In this document: piece after piece, positions 31,793-44,400 of the stretch
Numbering within the stretch: the stretch's first letter is position 1
How the letters are laid out: each line of letters begins with the position of its first letter
DNA from: Ascaphus truei
Taxonomy: Eukaryota; Chordata; Amphibia; Anura; Ascaphidae
DNA: 64,000 nucleotides
Direction of reading: 5' to 3'
Assembly: GCA_036426205.1 (NCBI GenBank)
Contig: CM071586.1
Coordinates: forward strand, 10,155,431-10,219,430
The notes under the pieces: generated by a model
Told to the model about the DNA's origin: nothing
Database searches by the model: none
The model's input: the letters and a program-made list of their open reading frames with translations, nothing else
Position numbers and translations under genes: made by a program

Positions 31793-34515
31793 TATGGGGG
31801 CAGTTTTCTCCCAGGGTTGTGGGGCCTGGGTCCCGTATTATTCCCATGACGGGGAAGGGTTGGTTCCTTGCTGGGGGAAGGGTTGGCGGGTTTGTTATCT
31901 ACTTTATAGTCTATTTTGATTCGGAGAGTCAGAGAGGAGTAGGGTGGGGGGGAATTGGCCAGGGCAGGGTGGGGGGGGGGGGGGCAAAACAATAAGGAGA
32001 GAAAGAAGTGGACTTTTTAGAGAGCCCAAGTGTATGTCCTTTGGACCGCTTGCGTGTCAAGGAAATTGAGGGTGATAAGCCTGGAGATCCTTACGAGCGG
32101 TGCCAATCCGTGTAGGCACTTCCAGGTTGGGAGAGGTCACGACACCTCCCTGATAGCTTTATAAAATAGGGGGGGGGAAGAGGGAGGGGGCGTTGGGCTC
32201 GAGAGAGCAAATGTGATCACATGCGGGATAACGTTTGGGGTGGCGGGGGAGGACTTGGGGAGTTTGTGTGGTGGGCGGCGCTACCTTTAAACCGAGGCTT
32301 ATTCCCATTGTTGTTGTTTGAACCACATGGGAAAAATGTGTTACTGCTATTTGAGTTTCCGGATTTTAGTTATACAACCTTCAGATGCATAGTCTTACTA
32401 TCGGTTGTGTGCTCGGCACGAACGTTAGGAAAAAGTCGGGGGGGGCGCGGGGAGGAGGGGGGGGGGGAGGGGGGTGTGGGGGGAGGGGGGGGAAGGGGCG
32501 GCAGGGTGGGCTATCTGCAGCGCTTCGTAGAGAATTTCATGCTTTACAAATTAGGGTACATCTGTTTTTTCACATTCATGTCACATTCTAACAACATTTT
32601 AATGCTGTGGGCAGGTACATGAGTGTGACGACACCTTGACTAACCTGCCTTTTTTACATCTCTGAGCATATATAGGATCTTTCGGACGGTTGAATGTGGG
32701 GGGGGAGAGGGAGGAGGGGGGACCACAGAGAGTGGAGAGGGTGGTAGTTAGAGCTATTTCTTGAACACATCGGAATTCAATCATTTTGGTTGACATTTGT
32801 TAGCTGTAGTTTTGGGCAAAAAAATCAAGGACAGAGGCCAACACCTGCATTCACAAACCATGGTACACCTCACGGGGTGGGGGGGGGACGGTTGGGGGCG
32901 GGGGGAAGGGGGGGAGAGTGTGGGGTGGGGGAGGGGAAAGGGGGGGAATGTGTGGGGGAAGGGGGGGATGTGGGGGGGGGATATGAGGCTTGGGGGGGGA
33001 GGGAGTGGGGAGGGGGAGGGGGGCATACATGAACTGATGGTGATGGTGGCCTATCTTCTTAGCATTCCCGTTTTCACACCTTATGGTCATACAGTTCATG
33101 TTTAAACTGTGATTCTATACAAACAAGAAGTCGTTCAGTGGTTAACCCTGCATTCTCCACAATCAGTTGCCCATCCGGGGGGGGGGGGGGGGGGGGTAGG
33201 AGTGGGTCATCAGAGGGTAGGGGGGGGGGAGAGGGAGAGAGGGAGGGGGGGGGAGAGGGGGGGAAATGGGAAGGAGCATAGATGTAAACTAAACATATAA
33301 TATTGATTTCATTTGGTTTTCAGAGTGAGCTTTAGTTCTCAGGCCCGTGAGGGGTTTGTGGGATTTCTGCAATAGTTCCGGTTGACCTCCCTGGTCTGGG
33401 GACACCGGGGGTATCGGCGGAGGGGGGATGGGGGGGGTGAGGTGGGGTTTGTTGGCAAATGGAGACAGTTTTATAAGTCCTGAAGACCCTATGGGCTTGT
33501 TCTGGGGTTGGTATATCGTGTGGGACACTTGGGAGAGTGATGAGTTGGGAGGGGGGGGGGGGGAGCATCATAAGTCTGTGTCAAGGGGGGGACGAGTTGG
33601 AGGGGCCCCGCCCGAGCCTGGGGTGAGAAGGGGGGGGGGAGGGGACGTAGCTTTTATAAGAATGTATCTGAGAAACTGATCCGGGCCGCGGGGGTGCGAG
33701 CCGTCCGTGGGAAGTTCGGTGAGCTGGCGTCCCTGCCATTGCAGGTGTCCTGGAGCTGCGGAGACCCCTTCGTTTGGGGGCGTAGAGCCGGGGAAGGGGA
33801 GTGGGGGGGGGGGGGGGAAGGGGTCGCTACTCTTCAATGTAGCGCTGTGACTTTGGCCCTTTAAGGCTCTTCTCCTTGTCGGGGGAGCGGGACCTTCGGT
33901 GGTGACGACGTAGTGGGCAACGGCCCTCGGCTCGTCCTGGGCTGGATCTGCAGGCGGAGGGATCTTTGGCTCTGTCTCCCGCTGGTTGTTCTGCCAAGAT
34001 CTCTGGCCTACGCTGGAGGTCGGGCTTCAGCCGGCTCGTGCTGGGAGTCAATGCAGAGGGGGGCGGACTTTGTGAGGGAGAGAGGTAAGGGGAGGGGGGG
34101 GGGGGGGAGGAGAGGGAGGGGGGGGGAGGAGAGAAGGAGGGGGGGTGGAGAGGGGGAGGCACAGGGGGGAGTGAGAGGCCAGGGAGGGGGTGGAGAGGGG
34201 GGGGGGGGGCTAAGGCAGGGGGGGGAGAAGTGAGAGGCAGAGGAGGGGGTGGGGAGGAGGGGGGGGACTGGGTAGGGGGAGGGGGGGGGAGGGATGAGGG
34301 GCAGGGGGGTAGGCGGGGGCGGGGGCGGGGGGGGGACACCACCATCGTGCCTTCTAGTGGAGTGGGTTAGGGGGTATTATTGGGGAAAAAGTAGTGTGGG
34401 TGGGGTGGGTGTCAGGCAGGGATGGAGGTTGAATGGAGCGTATAGAGACATCAGGGCAGTTTTGGGAGGGTGCGTTGCAGGCTTGTGGCTCATGGGTCTT
34501 TTGGCTAGCGAGTCT
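31793..34515 (-). other. L1 copy 1: C-rich spacer between ORF2 and the ORF1 position
   Basis: About 2.7 kb lies upstream of ORF2 in the L1 sense. It is extremely G-rich on the plus strand (runs of 8-18 G at 31970-31985, 32440-32500, 33178-33196, 34085-34340), so the L1 RNA would be C-rich. It is made of unique blocks alternating with G tracts; the same blocks in the same order appear in copy 2 (45650-49320). Proline- or glycine-rich frames here are compositional. It stops at the gypsy junction 34515, just before where ORF1 begins in copy 2. Confidence 0.75.
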
Positions 34516-36833
34516 TCGGAGGATCGGGCGGACGAGGCCAGTTCCAGAATAGCCTTAAGTTTATATGATCATATTGACACCGAATCCGCGGAGACGTAAC
34601 CCAAAAACTGCAAAAGATTGAGGTGGAACGACATTTCGCCAGTTCGCAAAAAAGATGGTTCTCCCGAAGACGTAAACAATACTTGTTTTGAACCTGTTGA
34701 TGTGTTCTGAGTGGATTTAGAAAAAATGGAGGATGTATCCAAGTAAACAATAAGAAATGAGGTTCTAGAAATGTTCCGAAATGATTCTCGTTGACAAAAT
34801 CCTAGGAAAAATGCTTGGTTGAGTTGCACAAAAACCAGGAAAACGGCATTAACCAGATATTCATAGTGGGCCGTCATGAGTGTTTAAAAGCAGTCTTCCA
34901 CTCGTCCCCCTCGCGTATCCTTACTAGATTGTAGGCACTCTTAGATCAGTAGAAAAGATATTTGCTACCTGGAGACGATCGAAGAGCTCGGTATTAACGC
35001 AGAGGCTAGCGATTTTTACGAGGATATGTTCAAACCCCGGTTAGTTATGCTATGGACGGAGAGAGCGTCCTTTTCTGGACCAAAGAAGAAACCTGATCCG
35101 ACCGGGGAAGACGATTTATGTGAACCCTTTCTAAGTTCTCCGCGATGTAAGTGTTTCATGGCCCTTGTCTCTGGGAGAGAGAGAGGATAGGATCCTTGCC
35201 TGGAAGAGGTGCAACTGGAAGTAGGTCGAGAGGACAATCCAAAAGAACGGTTTGTGGAGGGAAGAATCCGGCCGTGTCTCTTGTCGAATACATACGGAAT
35301 TCCCAGTACTTCAAAGGGTAAGGAGGTAATTTGCTCGATAAGGTAGACCAAAACCACCAATTCTCTTGAAAATCGGGTACAGTCTAGCACAAGAAGGAGC
35401 CCACGGATAGGTTTCGACCTGTCCAGTCGAGGAGGATTATGAAGTTGAAGCCAAGGAAGACCAAAACAAATCAGCAGAAGGAGTGTGGATACATCGAGGG
35501 TAATGATCTCCGTAGGGACGTTAACGAATTGTAGGACGAAGAGCGGGGGGGGGGGACACCGTTCTGTTAGCGTGATAAATGCTGGTTAAGCGGTCGACAG
35601 TCAATAGCCTCCAGTCCTACCGGCGTCCTCTGTTGACAAAGGGATATTGTTGCAGTTCTAAGCAAAAGGTCTCATCAATGAAGTACCTGCAGAACCAGAG
35701 TCAATGAATGCTTTGTTGCCGGAGTGTGAAAACCCCTCTCCCGAGAATGTTATTGCAAGGTTATCCTTGGTCGGGGGAAGGATGTTTGGGACAAGGGAGT
35801 AATAGGGAGAAAGTGTCGATCCCAACCAAACTCTCCGGGATTCTCATGGGAGCTGGCAGTTCCCGGGCGTTGAGGACACCGGGGGGGGTACAGCGTGACC
35901 GGAATTGCCAAAGTAATGCAAAGGCGGCCTTGCCGCCGACGCAGTTCTCAGCAGGAGACAGCCTATGCCTCCAAATGCAGGGTTCTTGGAATGTCCCCGG
36001 AAGGATGGGTAACGGAGGCCACGAAGGAGGAGGGAGCAGAGTTCTTGAGAACCGTGGAAGGGACATGGAACGCTCGTATCTCCGATCCAGCGACGCTGAT
36101 CCACACGAAGAATAGAGAGAGCGATCAACTCCTCAAGGTTAGTGGACTATCAAGTGCCAGCAAGCTCACTTTAGGCGCTCAGACAGCCTTGCCAGAATTG
36201 CCGAGATAGGCCTCATCATCCAACCGGTTCAGCAGCAAGGGTGCGGGAAAACTCCACTGCATACATGGAAACTCCGAAAGGTCTCCTGGATTATTGTGGG
36301 AAGAGGCAGAAGATGCCGTTAACATACGTGCGGGGTATCGAAGGAATCTTCGGAATTCATCGACGGAAGAGATGATGTCCTGTGTGATGGCACCCTGTCG
36401 TTCCAAAATGGGAGAGGCCACGCCAGTGCCTGATCGGTGAGAAGGGAGTAGATGTAGCCGACTTGGAGACGAAGACACAAAGGAGAGGGAGAGAGGTTTT
36501 AATGGGACGAGACAGTGATTAATGAAACCCCGGCATCCTGAGGAGCCCCCGCCCATAGTGTCTGGGAGGCGGAATCCGGGTTCCGGAGCAGACGCAGACG
36601 GGATCGGTGTGGTGTCGGAGCAGGAATAGCCGGTACAGGAGACTTGCCACGGGAGGACATTGCTGTATTGAGGGTACGAACCTGAAGCGTAAGGGTATGG
36701 AAGCTTTGCTGAAGGCATCTATCAGTTTAGCTGATGGTCTAGTAAGTCGCTGTTGGTAAACAGAGCAGTTAGAGAGTATAGTGCTCGCCACCAGCGGGGT
36801 CCATGTTTGTAGGGATGAGCCATAAGTTAGGAT
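34516..36833 (-). pseudogene. Ty3/gypsy retrotransposon, partial: gag, protease, RT N-terminal half
   Basis: Minus-strand coding in many short frames. Gag: CRGFINHCL, SPILERQGAITQD and DEFRRFL (36718-36180); zinc knuckle with GNSGHAV (about 35930-35890); aspartic protease active site FIDSGS (about 35690); RT entry with YPLSLPETRAMK and SSPVGSGFFFGPEK (35220-35060); RT palm with HYEYLV and FLIVYLD (34870-34750), where the second catalytic Asp is lost through paired indels; RT thumb ending WPRPPDP at 34516. The rest of RT, RNase H, integrase and the 3' LTR are missing. Paired one-base indels suggest read errors, not only decay. Confidence 0.85.
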
Positions 36834-37675
36834 GTTGCATCACCACAACGAGACGGGCCGCGGGGTGCTGAGGTGGGATAGGATATAACGCACCCACACC
36901 ACGAGGGCCCCCCCCCCCCCCCCCGTCTTGATGAGAGTGGTGCTGGGATTCGGATTCGGAAGTAGGAGAGGTACGGTAGGGTAGAGAGGCAGTTAGCCAA
37001 TGTCCGGGGAGAATGAGGAGGGACGTTGTCGTTACCGTAAGCCAGGATCGGGGATGCCAGGGTGCGGAGAGTCTGTCGGCGTATGCCGAGTTCGGGTGCC
37101 AGAAGGTTACCCCCCCCCCCCCCAGGGGGTTGGTAGAAGTGCGGAAGACGGTGGTCAGTCACGAGGGAAGTCCTGCGGAATAAGACTAAGGAGGCAGGCG
37201 AATGGTGAGAACAACCTGGTCTATGCTCAGCCAAACGGAGTCAGTGACTCTGCAGGAGTACTATATAGGAGAGAGAACCCATAGACAGCGCAGCAAGGGA
37301 TCAGGGGGTGTGGAAAGGCCAGGTTACAGCAGGTGTAGGTTCCGACGCGTCCCAGGGAAGGAGCCAACAAGCACAGCAGCATGGCTATGTTTAGTGGTAG
37401 CCCATCACAAGGGGCGCTGTGCCTTTAAGAGTGGCGGGAGCGCCTCGTGTGGCCGCGCCTACCGTGAGGCAGGGAAATCGGCTGGCGTGTGCGGACCCCC
37501 GCCCTGCTCGAGAGCAGAAGAGGAAGGAGATGTGCGCGCGCGCGCATAGATGGAAGAGCAAGAGCTGACGGCGGTTGCCTCCGGAGTCAACGTGTGCCGC
37601 GGGGAGACCCAGATGGAGGCTGCAGGTAAGGAGAGCACGTCGTTGAGAGCGGCGGTGGCCTCCAGAACCTCACAC
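36834..37675 (-). mobile_element. 5' LTR of the partial Ty3/gypsy element
   Basis: In plus orientation it runs from TGTTGCATCACC to about CCTCACA. It resembles the solo LTR at 24294-25192 (CCGCGGGGTGCTGAGGTGGG) and is directly followed (in minus sense) by the gag region. A C17 run and other homopolymers suggest poor base quality. The right end meets the 31-bp minisatellite. Boundaries are approximate and no TSD can be checked because the other end is missing. Confidence 0.65.
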
Positions 37676-39540
37676 CCTCCCCTGCAGTAGGAGGGATGCT
37701 CTCATCACCCTGCCAGTTTATTAGGGACGTTTTCTCACCCATCCGGCAGTATTAGGGAAGCTATCACCAATCACTCAGTATTAGGGACGCATCTCACCCA
37801 TCCCCTGCATATTAGGATGCACTCACCCATCCCTGCAGTATTATGTCCGCTCTCACCAATCCCTGCAGTATGAGCATGCTCTCACCGCCCCCTGCAGGCT
37901 ATGAGGGGACGCTCTCACAACACCCTGCAGTATTAGGCATGCTCTCACCCCCCCCGGCAGTATCGAGGGACGCTCTCACCTATCCCCTGCAGTATTAGGG
38001 ACGCTCTCACCCCATCCCTGCAGTATGAGGGATGACTCCACCATTTCCCTGCAGATTAGGGATGCTCTCACCAATTCCCCTGCTCGTAATAGGGACGCTC
38101 TCACCTATCACCTGCAGTATTTAGGAAGCTTCACCCACCTGCTGCGTATTAGGGACGCTCTCACCAACCCTCTGCAGTATAGGGAAGCTCTCACCCATCC
38201 CCTGCAGATGGGCGACGCTCTCCACCCATGCCCCTGCGTATTCGGGCGCTCTCACAAAACACCCTGCAGTATTAGGGACGCTCTCACCCATCCCCTTGTA
38301 GGATTAGGGACGCTCTCACCCACCCCCTCTGCAGTATACGGACGCATGCTTACCCACCGCCTGGCAGTATTAGGGACGCTCTCACCCATCCACTGCTGTA
38401 TTAGGGACACTCTCACCCACCCGCTGTCGTATTAGGGACGCTCTCACCAACCCTCTGCAGTATAAGGGACGCTCTCATCCACCCCATGTAGTATTAGGGA
38501 CGCTCTCACACATCCCCTGCACTATTAGGGACGCTCTCCACCCATCCGTGCAGTATTAGGGACGCTCGCACCCACCACCTGCAGTATTAGGGACGCTCTC
38601 ACCCATCCATTGCAGTATTAGGGACGCTCTAACATATCCCGCAGTATTAGGGAACGCTATCACCCACCCCATGCCGTATTAGGGAAGCTCTTCCCACCCC
38701 TGCCAGTATTAGTGACGATCTCACCCATCCCCTGCAGTATTAGGGGAAGAAGCTCTCCCACCCCCTTGCAGAATAGGGACGCTATCACCAATCCCCTGCA
38801 GTTTAGGGAAGCTCGCGCCCACCCCCCTGCATTATTAGGGACGCTCTCAACCCATCCCCTGCAGTATTAGGCGTTCTCACACATCCCCTGCACTATAGGG
38901 ACGCTCTCACACATGCCTGTGCAGTATTAGGACGCTCTCACCCACCCCCTGCAGTATTATGGGGGACGCTCTCACCATCCCCTGCAGTATTAGGAAGCTC
39001 TAACCATCCCCTGCAGTATTAGGGACGCTCTCACCACCCCTGCAGTATTAGGGTACGCTCACCCCACCCCCTGCAGTATAAGGGACGCTTCTCAACCCAT
39101 CACTGCAGTATTAGGGACGCTATCACCCATCCCTGCAGTATTAGGGCGCTCCACCACCCCCTGCAGATTAGGGACCTCTCACGCATCCCCTGAAGTACTT
39201 AGGGCGCTCTCACCCACCCCCTGCAGTATTAGGGACGCTCACCACCACTGACAGAGTAGGGACGCTTCACCCACCCCCTGCAGTATTAGGGAAGCTCTCA
39301 CCAACCCCTGCAGATTAGCGGATGCTCACCCACCCCCTGCAGTATTAGGGCGCTATCACCCACACCCCTGCAGTATAGGGACGCTCCACCCACCCCATGC
39401 AGTATTTAGGACGCTCTCACCCACCCCCTGGAAGTTATTAGGGACGCTCCACCCACCCACTCGCGATTAGGGACGCGCTCACCACCCCCTGCAGTAATTA
39501 GAGGGACGCTCAACCCACCCCTGCAGTATAGGGACGCTGA
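37676..39540. repeat. 31-bp minisatellite, left block (noisy)
   Basis: About 60 units of 31 bp: CAGTATTAGGGACGCTCTCA followed by CCCATCCCCTG. Nearly every unit has one or more single-base indels, far more than in the same array at 50405-50585, consistent with unpolished reads. Confidence 0.93.
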
Positions 39541-40485
39541 AAGCAAACATACAAATCATCACCTTTCTTCCCCGTCATTGTCGTTCTCTGATAACACCCA
39601 AAGTCCCCGCTCCCATACGCACCATTAAGGTCTCGACTCGAAGAAATCAAAACGTAACCCAGGGGATCACACCAAAGTCATCGTAAGATAATACCCATTG
39701 CCCCCCTCAAAAAACGCTTTCTCAATTATTTACCCTCATATACCACAATCTAACCTACGCAACGTCGTTCAGTACCCTCTTCCTACCTCTTCTCTCCCTC
39801 TCCGAACTAAGTCTATCATACTATCTCTCCCCCACAAACGTACCAGCGTCGCCCCACCCTCACCCTAAACCGCTCATCTCCCTCACCATCCAGCAACCTT
39901 ACATCCCTACATCCCCTCTTATTTTTTTCCCACCAGCCGTACCACCCCCCTCCCCTTCCTCTCTCGTCCTACACTCCCTATTTAGTTCAACCAAGCAACA
40001 ACACAAAGCAATTCCCCCCCATTGTCAAACAACCAAAACCCGAGGTCTTGATACCCCTCCATCTCCGTAACTCCCCTGCATATTAATCTACCCTTTTACC
40101 TCTTCTCACACACGCTCGATCTTTCTTTGTCCACAAATTCAATAACTTTCTGTCTGTAGATTCTTTTAATCTCTTCCCTCCGTCCGTTAATTAATTCGCC
40201 ATGCTCGCCTTGTCCTTCCCTCCATTCTCCCGATAGCTCCACTCAACACTATTAAGCAGTATAGTATCCTTTCAAGTCCTCTCCCGACAAATCTCACACC
40301 TTTCACCTCCTTAGTTGGCTCCTGTCTTTCGTACATGCCCTCCTGGTATTCACTGTCCCTATCCTTTGCTTCTTGCCTTATTCATCCCTCTGTTTTCTGT
40401 TTTTCTGCTCCTTGCAGACCACTCCGCGCCTTCAGTCCTTTTACGCCAAATTGGGTCGGGAGATTAGTCCCTAATAATTCACAAG
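39541..40485. other. Pseudo-random pyrimidine-rich block inside the minisatellite
   Basis: About 945 bp of C/T-rich sequence with no repeat period, ORF or TSD. It is entered and left within the 31-bp array (units resume at about 40486). It resembles the block at 47775-48655 in composition. Most likely low-quality read sequence rather than biology. Confidence 0.6.
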
Positions 40486-40531
40486 CCATCCCCCTGCAGT
40501 ATTAGGGACGCTACACCCACCCCTCGTAGTA
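40486..40531. repeat. 31-bp minisatellite, units left of L1 copy 2
   Basis: One to two units ending CACCCCTCGTAGTATT, directly followed by the T-run that is the L1 poly-A tail. The unit variant GTAGTATT (normally GCAGTATT) recurs at the other end of the L1, supporting a target duplication. Confidence 0.75.
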
Positions 40532-41460
40532 TTTTTTTTTACTCTTTTTTCCTTTAATTGGAGGACACATATAAAAATACAGACAGAGGTACAATCAATA
40601 TGATACATCGATTTGAGGGTAGCGAACTGGATTGTGAGGCGAAGAAGTGTCGGGTCTCAAACATCGTGTTTCTTCGTTTCTTTTTGGGAAGAAAAGCAGG
40701 GGGGGTACTCAGGGTGGGGCGATAGGTGGGGACGGCAGACAAGAGGGGGAAGATGGGGGGGCGGGAAGAGAGTACCCCTCTCTCTCCTCTTTAGTTGGTA
40801 GCTATTCGTCAGGACCTAATCGGGGTGGGTGGTAGGGTTCCGGAAGATGATCCAGGGCTCCCAGGTATTATAGCATTGTGGCATTTTTTGTTTTAACATG
40901 GACGTTAATTTTTCCATAGTCAATTACTGATTTATTCGGTTCAATACAGTCTCTGAAGGCGCGCTTTTAGTTGCTTCCAGCCGCCGCCACCGGGAATTCC
41001 GCCCGCCGTAAGTATGCTGCGGCAACAGTTTTATATTCGAGCATTTGCCCGTTATGTGCCGCAGCAGTAAGCCTGGCGCGCGCCCGAGCAGTCGACAGGG
41101 CGCGCGGCCGAAACAGCGGAAGAGTCGCCCTCGATCGGCGCGCTCTCCCTACCGCCTGCCGGGTCCGCCGGGTCCCCGAACCCCCTGCCCTGTCATCCGC
41201 GATCGCGGGACACAGGGCGTCCCTCGGGGAGCCCCTGGACGCGCTGCAGGGGGCGCACGCCTCCCGAAGACGCGTGAACCAGCGAGCGTCTATTACGCGC
41301 GGGCACGCGAGGGGCGCACTAGCAGCCGGGGAAATCCCCGGCTTGCCGGATTGCCGCCATGTGTAATAAACTGTGTCGCCAGGGTATAGCAGAAGTCAGC
41401 CTGGCAGGGGGCTGGGAGGAGATCCTCTATTAGTCTTGCCCAGCACGTATGTCAGAGGGT
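40532..41460 (-). pseudogene. L1 copy 2: 3' UTR and ORF2 C-terminal end
   Basis: Minus strand. A poly-A tail (T-run at 40532-40542, with further T-rich sequence) is preceded by a short 3' UTR. ORF2-like codons with WEPWII lie at about 40870-40840, and DPLTYVLGKTN follows the point where copy 1 is cut (about 41455). Between them, 40955-41375 is a CpG-rich insert of unknown type. This is the only one of the two related copies that keeps its 3' end. Confidence 0.65.
40955..41375. other. CpG-rich insert in L1 copy 2
   Basis: About 420 bp, very GC-rich, dense in CGCG, GGCGCGC and CCGCC words, with internal inverted words GCCGGGG / CCCCGGC near 41330. It interrupts the L1 ORF2 end. Open frames (40971-41366, 41045-41389) are Arg/Ala-rich and reflect base composition. 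Possibly a GC-rich non-autonomous element; no TIR or TSD could be fixed in this noisy region. Confidence 0.4.
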
Positions 41461-44400
41461 CCAGGGGAACTCCATGCCAGGGTTTCATCAGTTAGTCTGT
41501 GAACTCGGGTCCGAACTGCTGAATCTCAGGGGACATGTCCACCAAATGTGGGCCATGTCGCCCTTTGTCCACATCCTCTCAAGCACAGGTCAATTGCGCG
41601 GGGAAGATCTGGCTCCCAATCTACTCGGGGTTAGGTACCATGAAATAGTATTTGTGGTTTCTTTTGTGACGGAATGCAAATTGAATGTTTTAGGGGCTGC
41701 GTCCCAGATGTCCTCTAGATCTAGTGGTTTATGCCGAGGTCTAGCACAGTGAAGATGAGATAAGGGGTGTGGCTATCATCACCTCCATTTTGCCTAACCG
41801 TATGCTGTATATGCTATGCCAATTTGTTCAGTTCGTGACATGAACGGTGAATGTTTGCATTCTGCAGAGTATCGCTTCTGGATCTAACTCGCCTTGGGTA
41901 ATTACATACAAGTATGAAGAATTGATAAGTACATCGGAAGCGTTTCTCCTGTCTAGATAATTCTGCTGACCATAGGGTTCTGTATCTGACGATCCAGTCA
42001 AAACAGGGCTGGACAGTAGTAAACTCCCTTATATGGAACAAGGTTTAGAGGCCCCATTATGGTAAATTATCGATAAGCTATAGAGTATGCAGCATATTGA
42101 GGTATCAACCCCTAGTATTTTTGCATGTCATCATATCATCATTTATCTCTAAGCCAGCCCCCTTAAGGGGGTATTACTCATTTTGAAATGTATAAAATTT
42201 TTTGTGTGGATACTAAGCAATAGTTGCGCACCCCCCCCCAGAGGCGTCTGAGTTCCTGTGGAATTCTTTCCTCTCAAGGTGCCTTGGTTACAGATAAAAT
42301 CATGTGTTACTTTGAACCGTTGACTCATTGATTTATTTCTACGCTTTAACAACCATTGTTGCATATAAGTATGGGTGGGTGAGGGAAGAGAGTTCTCTAT
42401 TATACTGTGAGTTGCTGTGATTAGCCCTCTGATTTACTCTCACTACTTGGAAGAGGGACTCCAAATTTGGTCAGGGGGGGGAATTTTTGGGGAGGTCGGG
42501 ATAGAAGCTCTAAGGAAATTCCTATCTGTAGAAATGTGATAGGGAGATGGGGGTGATGGTTTATTTTGAGCGTCGGAAGGGACAGAGATTCGTCATTCTT
42601 AGGCAGATCCGCCAACCATGCAAAGTTTAGAGTCTGGAATTGACTGATCTGAGCTTCGGGAGACCAGGATGGGACTTCAGGTTACCCAAGTATGGTGGCG
42701 TGAGTTGGGAGGGGGGTGAATTAGGCCGTATTTCCCTAGATTTTTGGAGCCAATAGACCAAGTGCATTAATTGATCGAGCGCAAGTTTCTGAGGAAGTTT
42801 TTCCTTTGTGCTCTGGGGACCAAAATAGTACTGGAGAGGGACGAGACAAGTGGCTCCGGGCCTATATTCCAGCCAGCCAGGCCGAACTCGGGAGGGTTGT
42901 TCCAACCACTGCCGGCTGAGCTGGGCCGGTGGTAGTATTGATCAAGTCAGGCACCCCAGTCCGCCTCTTTTTGGTTCTTTTGCCTGCCATGAGCAATGAC
43001 CTCGGGACTCGATTTTTCGTGTTTCCATATGAAACGCATAATTTGCGTTGTATATTTTAGTGCGGCTAGTGGGATTGGAACTGGGAGGGTTTGGAAGTAA
43101 TACAACAGGCGAGGCAAGGATATTCATTTTAGGGAGACGATTCTGCCAAAACAGGAAATCTGGTATTGTTCCAAGCTTCCTAGATCTCTCTTAATGTGGC
43201 TCTAAATAGAGGGGTAGGGTGGGTAGTTAGTTTTGTACAGCGAGGATACATTATGTAATTTTTATCCCTAGGTATGTTATGTGGGAGGAGTTCCATTATA
43301 TTTGTAGTTTGATTGGAGACGTTTCCATGTGGTTATCGGGGAGGGATCATATTCAATGCTTCGGATTGTCCATAGTTTATCTTGTAATCTGAAGCCTGAC
43401 TAAATGGATCTACATTTTTGTAAGGGGGGAGGGGAGAATGTGGGTCAGCTAAGGGCCAGAATGACGTCGTCCGCGAAAGGGATATTTTATAGGATTGTCG
43501 GGCTATGTTTATGCTGTAATACTCGGGGGCCGCTCACACTGGGCTGCAGTGGTCTATTGAGATGCGGAAAAGCAAGGGGGAGTAGGGGGCAACATTGCCT
43601 GGTCCGTTTCTATGGGATCGGGCTGGATGCTCCATGGCAGTTTTAAATAAGCAGTGGGGTTCTGGATAGTGCTCTGACCCCCTTAGGAACGGGCCTGAAG
43701 AAGCCGAATTTGATCATGTTGATCAAGGAAGGACCAATTTGATCCTGGTCAAAGCACTTTCTCGGCGTTAGGCTAAGTAATCATGGCCTGGAGTTTTTGA
43801 GATGCACGCTGGTCGATGATATTGATAATTTTGATGGGGGTTGCGAGGACTGTCTTACTGAAACGAACCCATGGTCTATATGAATTAGTCTGGGCGAATA
43901 GGATGTAAGCTGTTTGCGAGGATCTTGCTAAAGAGTTTTAGGTCTGTGGTAAGCAAGGAGATTGGTCTGTAGTTACCGCATGCAGCGGGTCCCGTCCTTC
44001 CTTATGAATGAGAGCTAAGTGTCAGCGGAAATTGTGCCGGGATGGGTCTCCTTCTAGGAAGGCGTTGAACATATCAAGTAAGAAAGGGGGAAAAGACAAT
44101 CTACAAATTTTTTATATAAGAAGCGTTGTTGAAAAGCCATCAGGGCAGAAGTTTTGGCGATTTTAAGGGTGCTTATGGCTGCGCCAGTTCCTCCTGATTG
44201 ATTTTTCCGTTCAGGCTTTGAGTTTCATGGCACGTAGAGATGCGCGTTAGATTGCATCTCGCCCAAAAATCGCGAGGCAGAATCTCATCTGTTGGGTATT
44301 GGTTGGGGGGGTGGGGTGGAAAGCTACGTTTGTAGTAGTTTGCAAATAGTCTTGGCAATTTCTTTCTACATAGGTTAGTTGTGCCGCCTTTAGTGCGGAT

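Noticed and set aside
32221..34345. Gly-rich and Pro-rich frames on both strands
   Set aside because: Produced by G-runs in the L1 inter-ORF spacer; no conserved start, domain or codon structure. The same applies to 46303-48386.
35895..36209. Plus-strand frames over the gypsy region
   Set aside because: Shadows of the minus-strand gag zinc-knuckle and protease region.
40971..41389. GC-rich overlapping frames of 131 and 114 aa
   Set aside because: Arg/Ala composition from CpG-rich sequence inside a broken L1; no recognisable domain.
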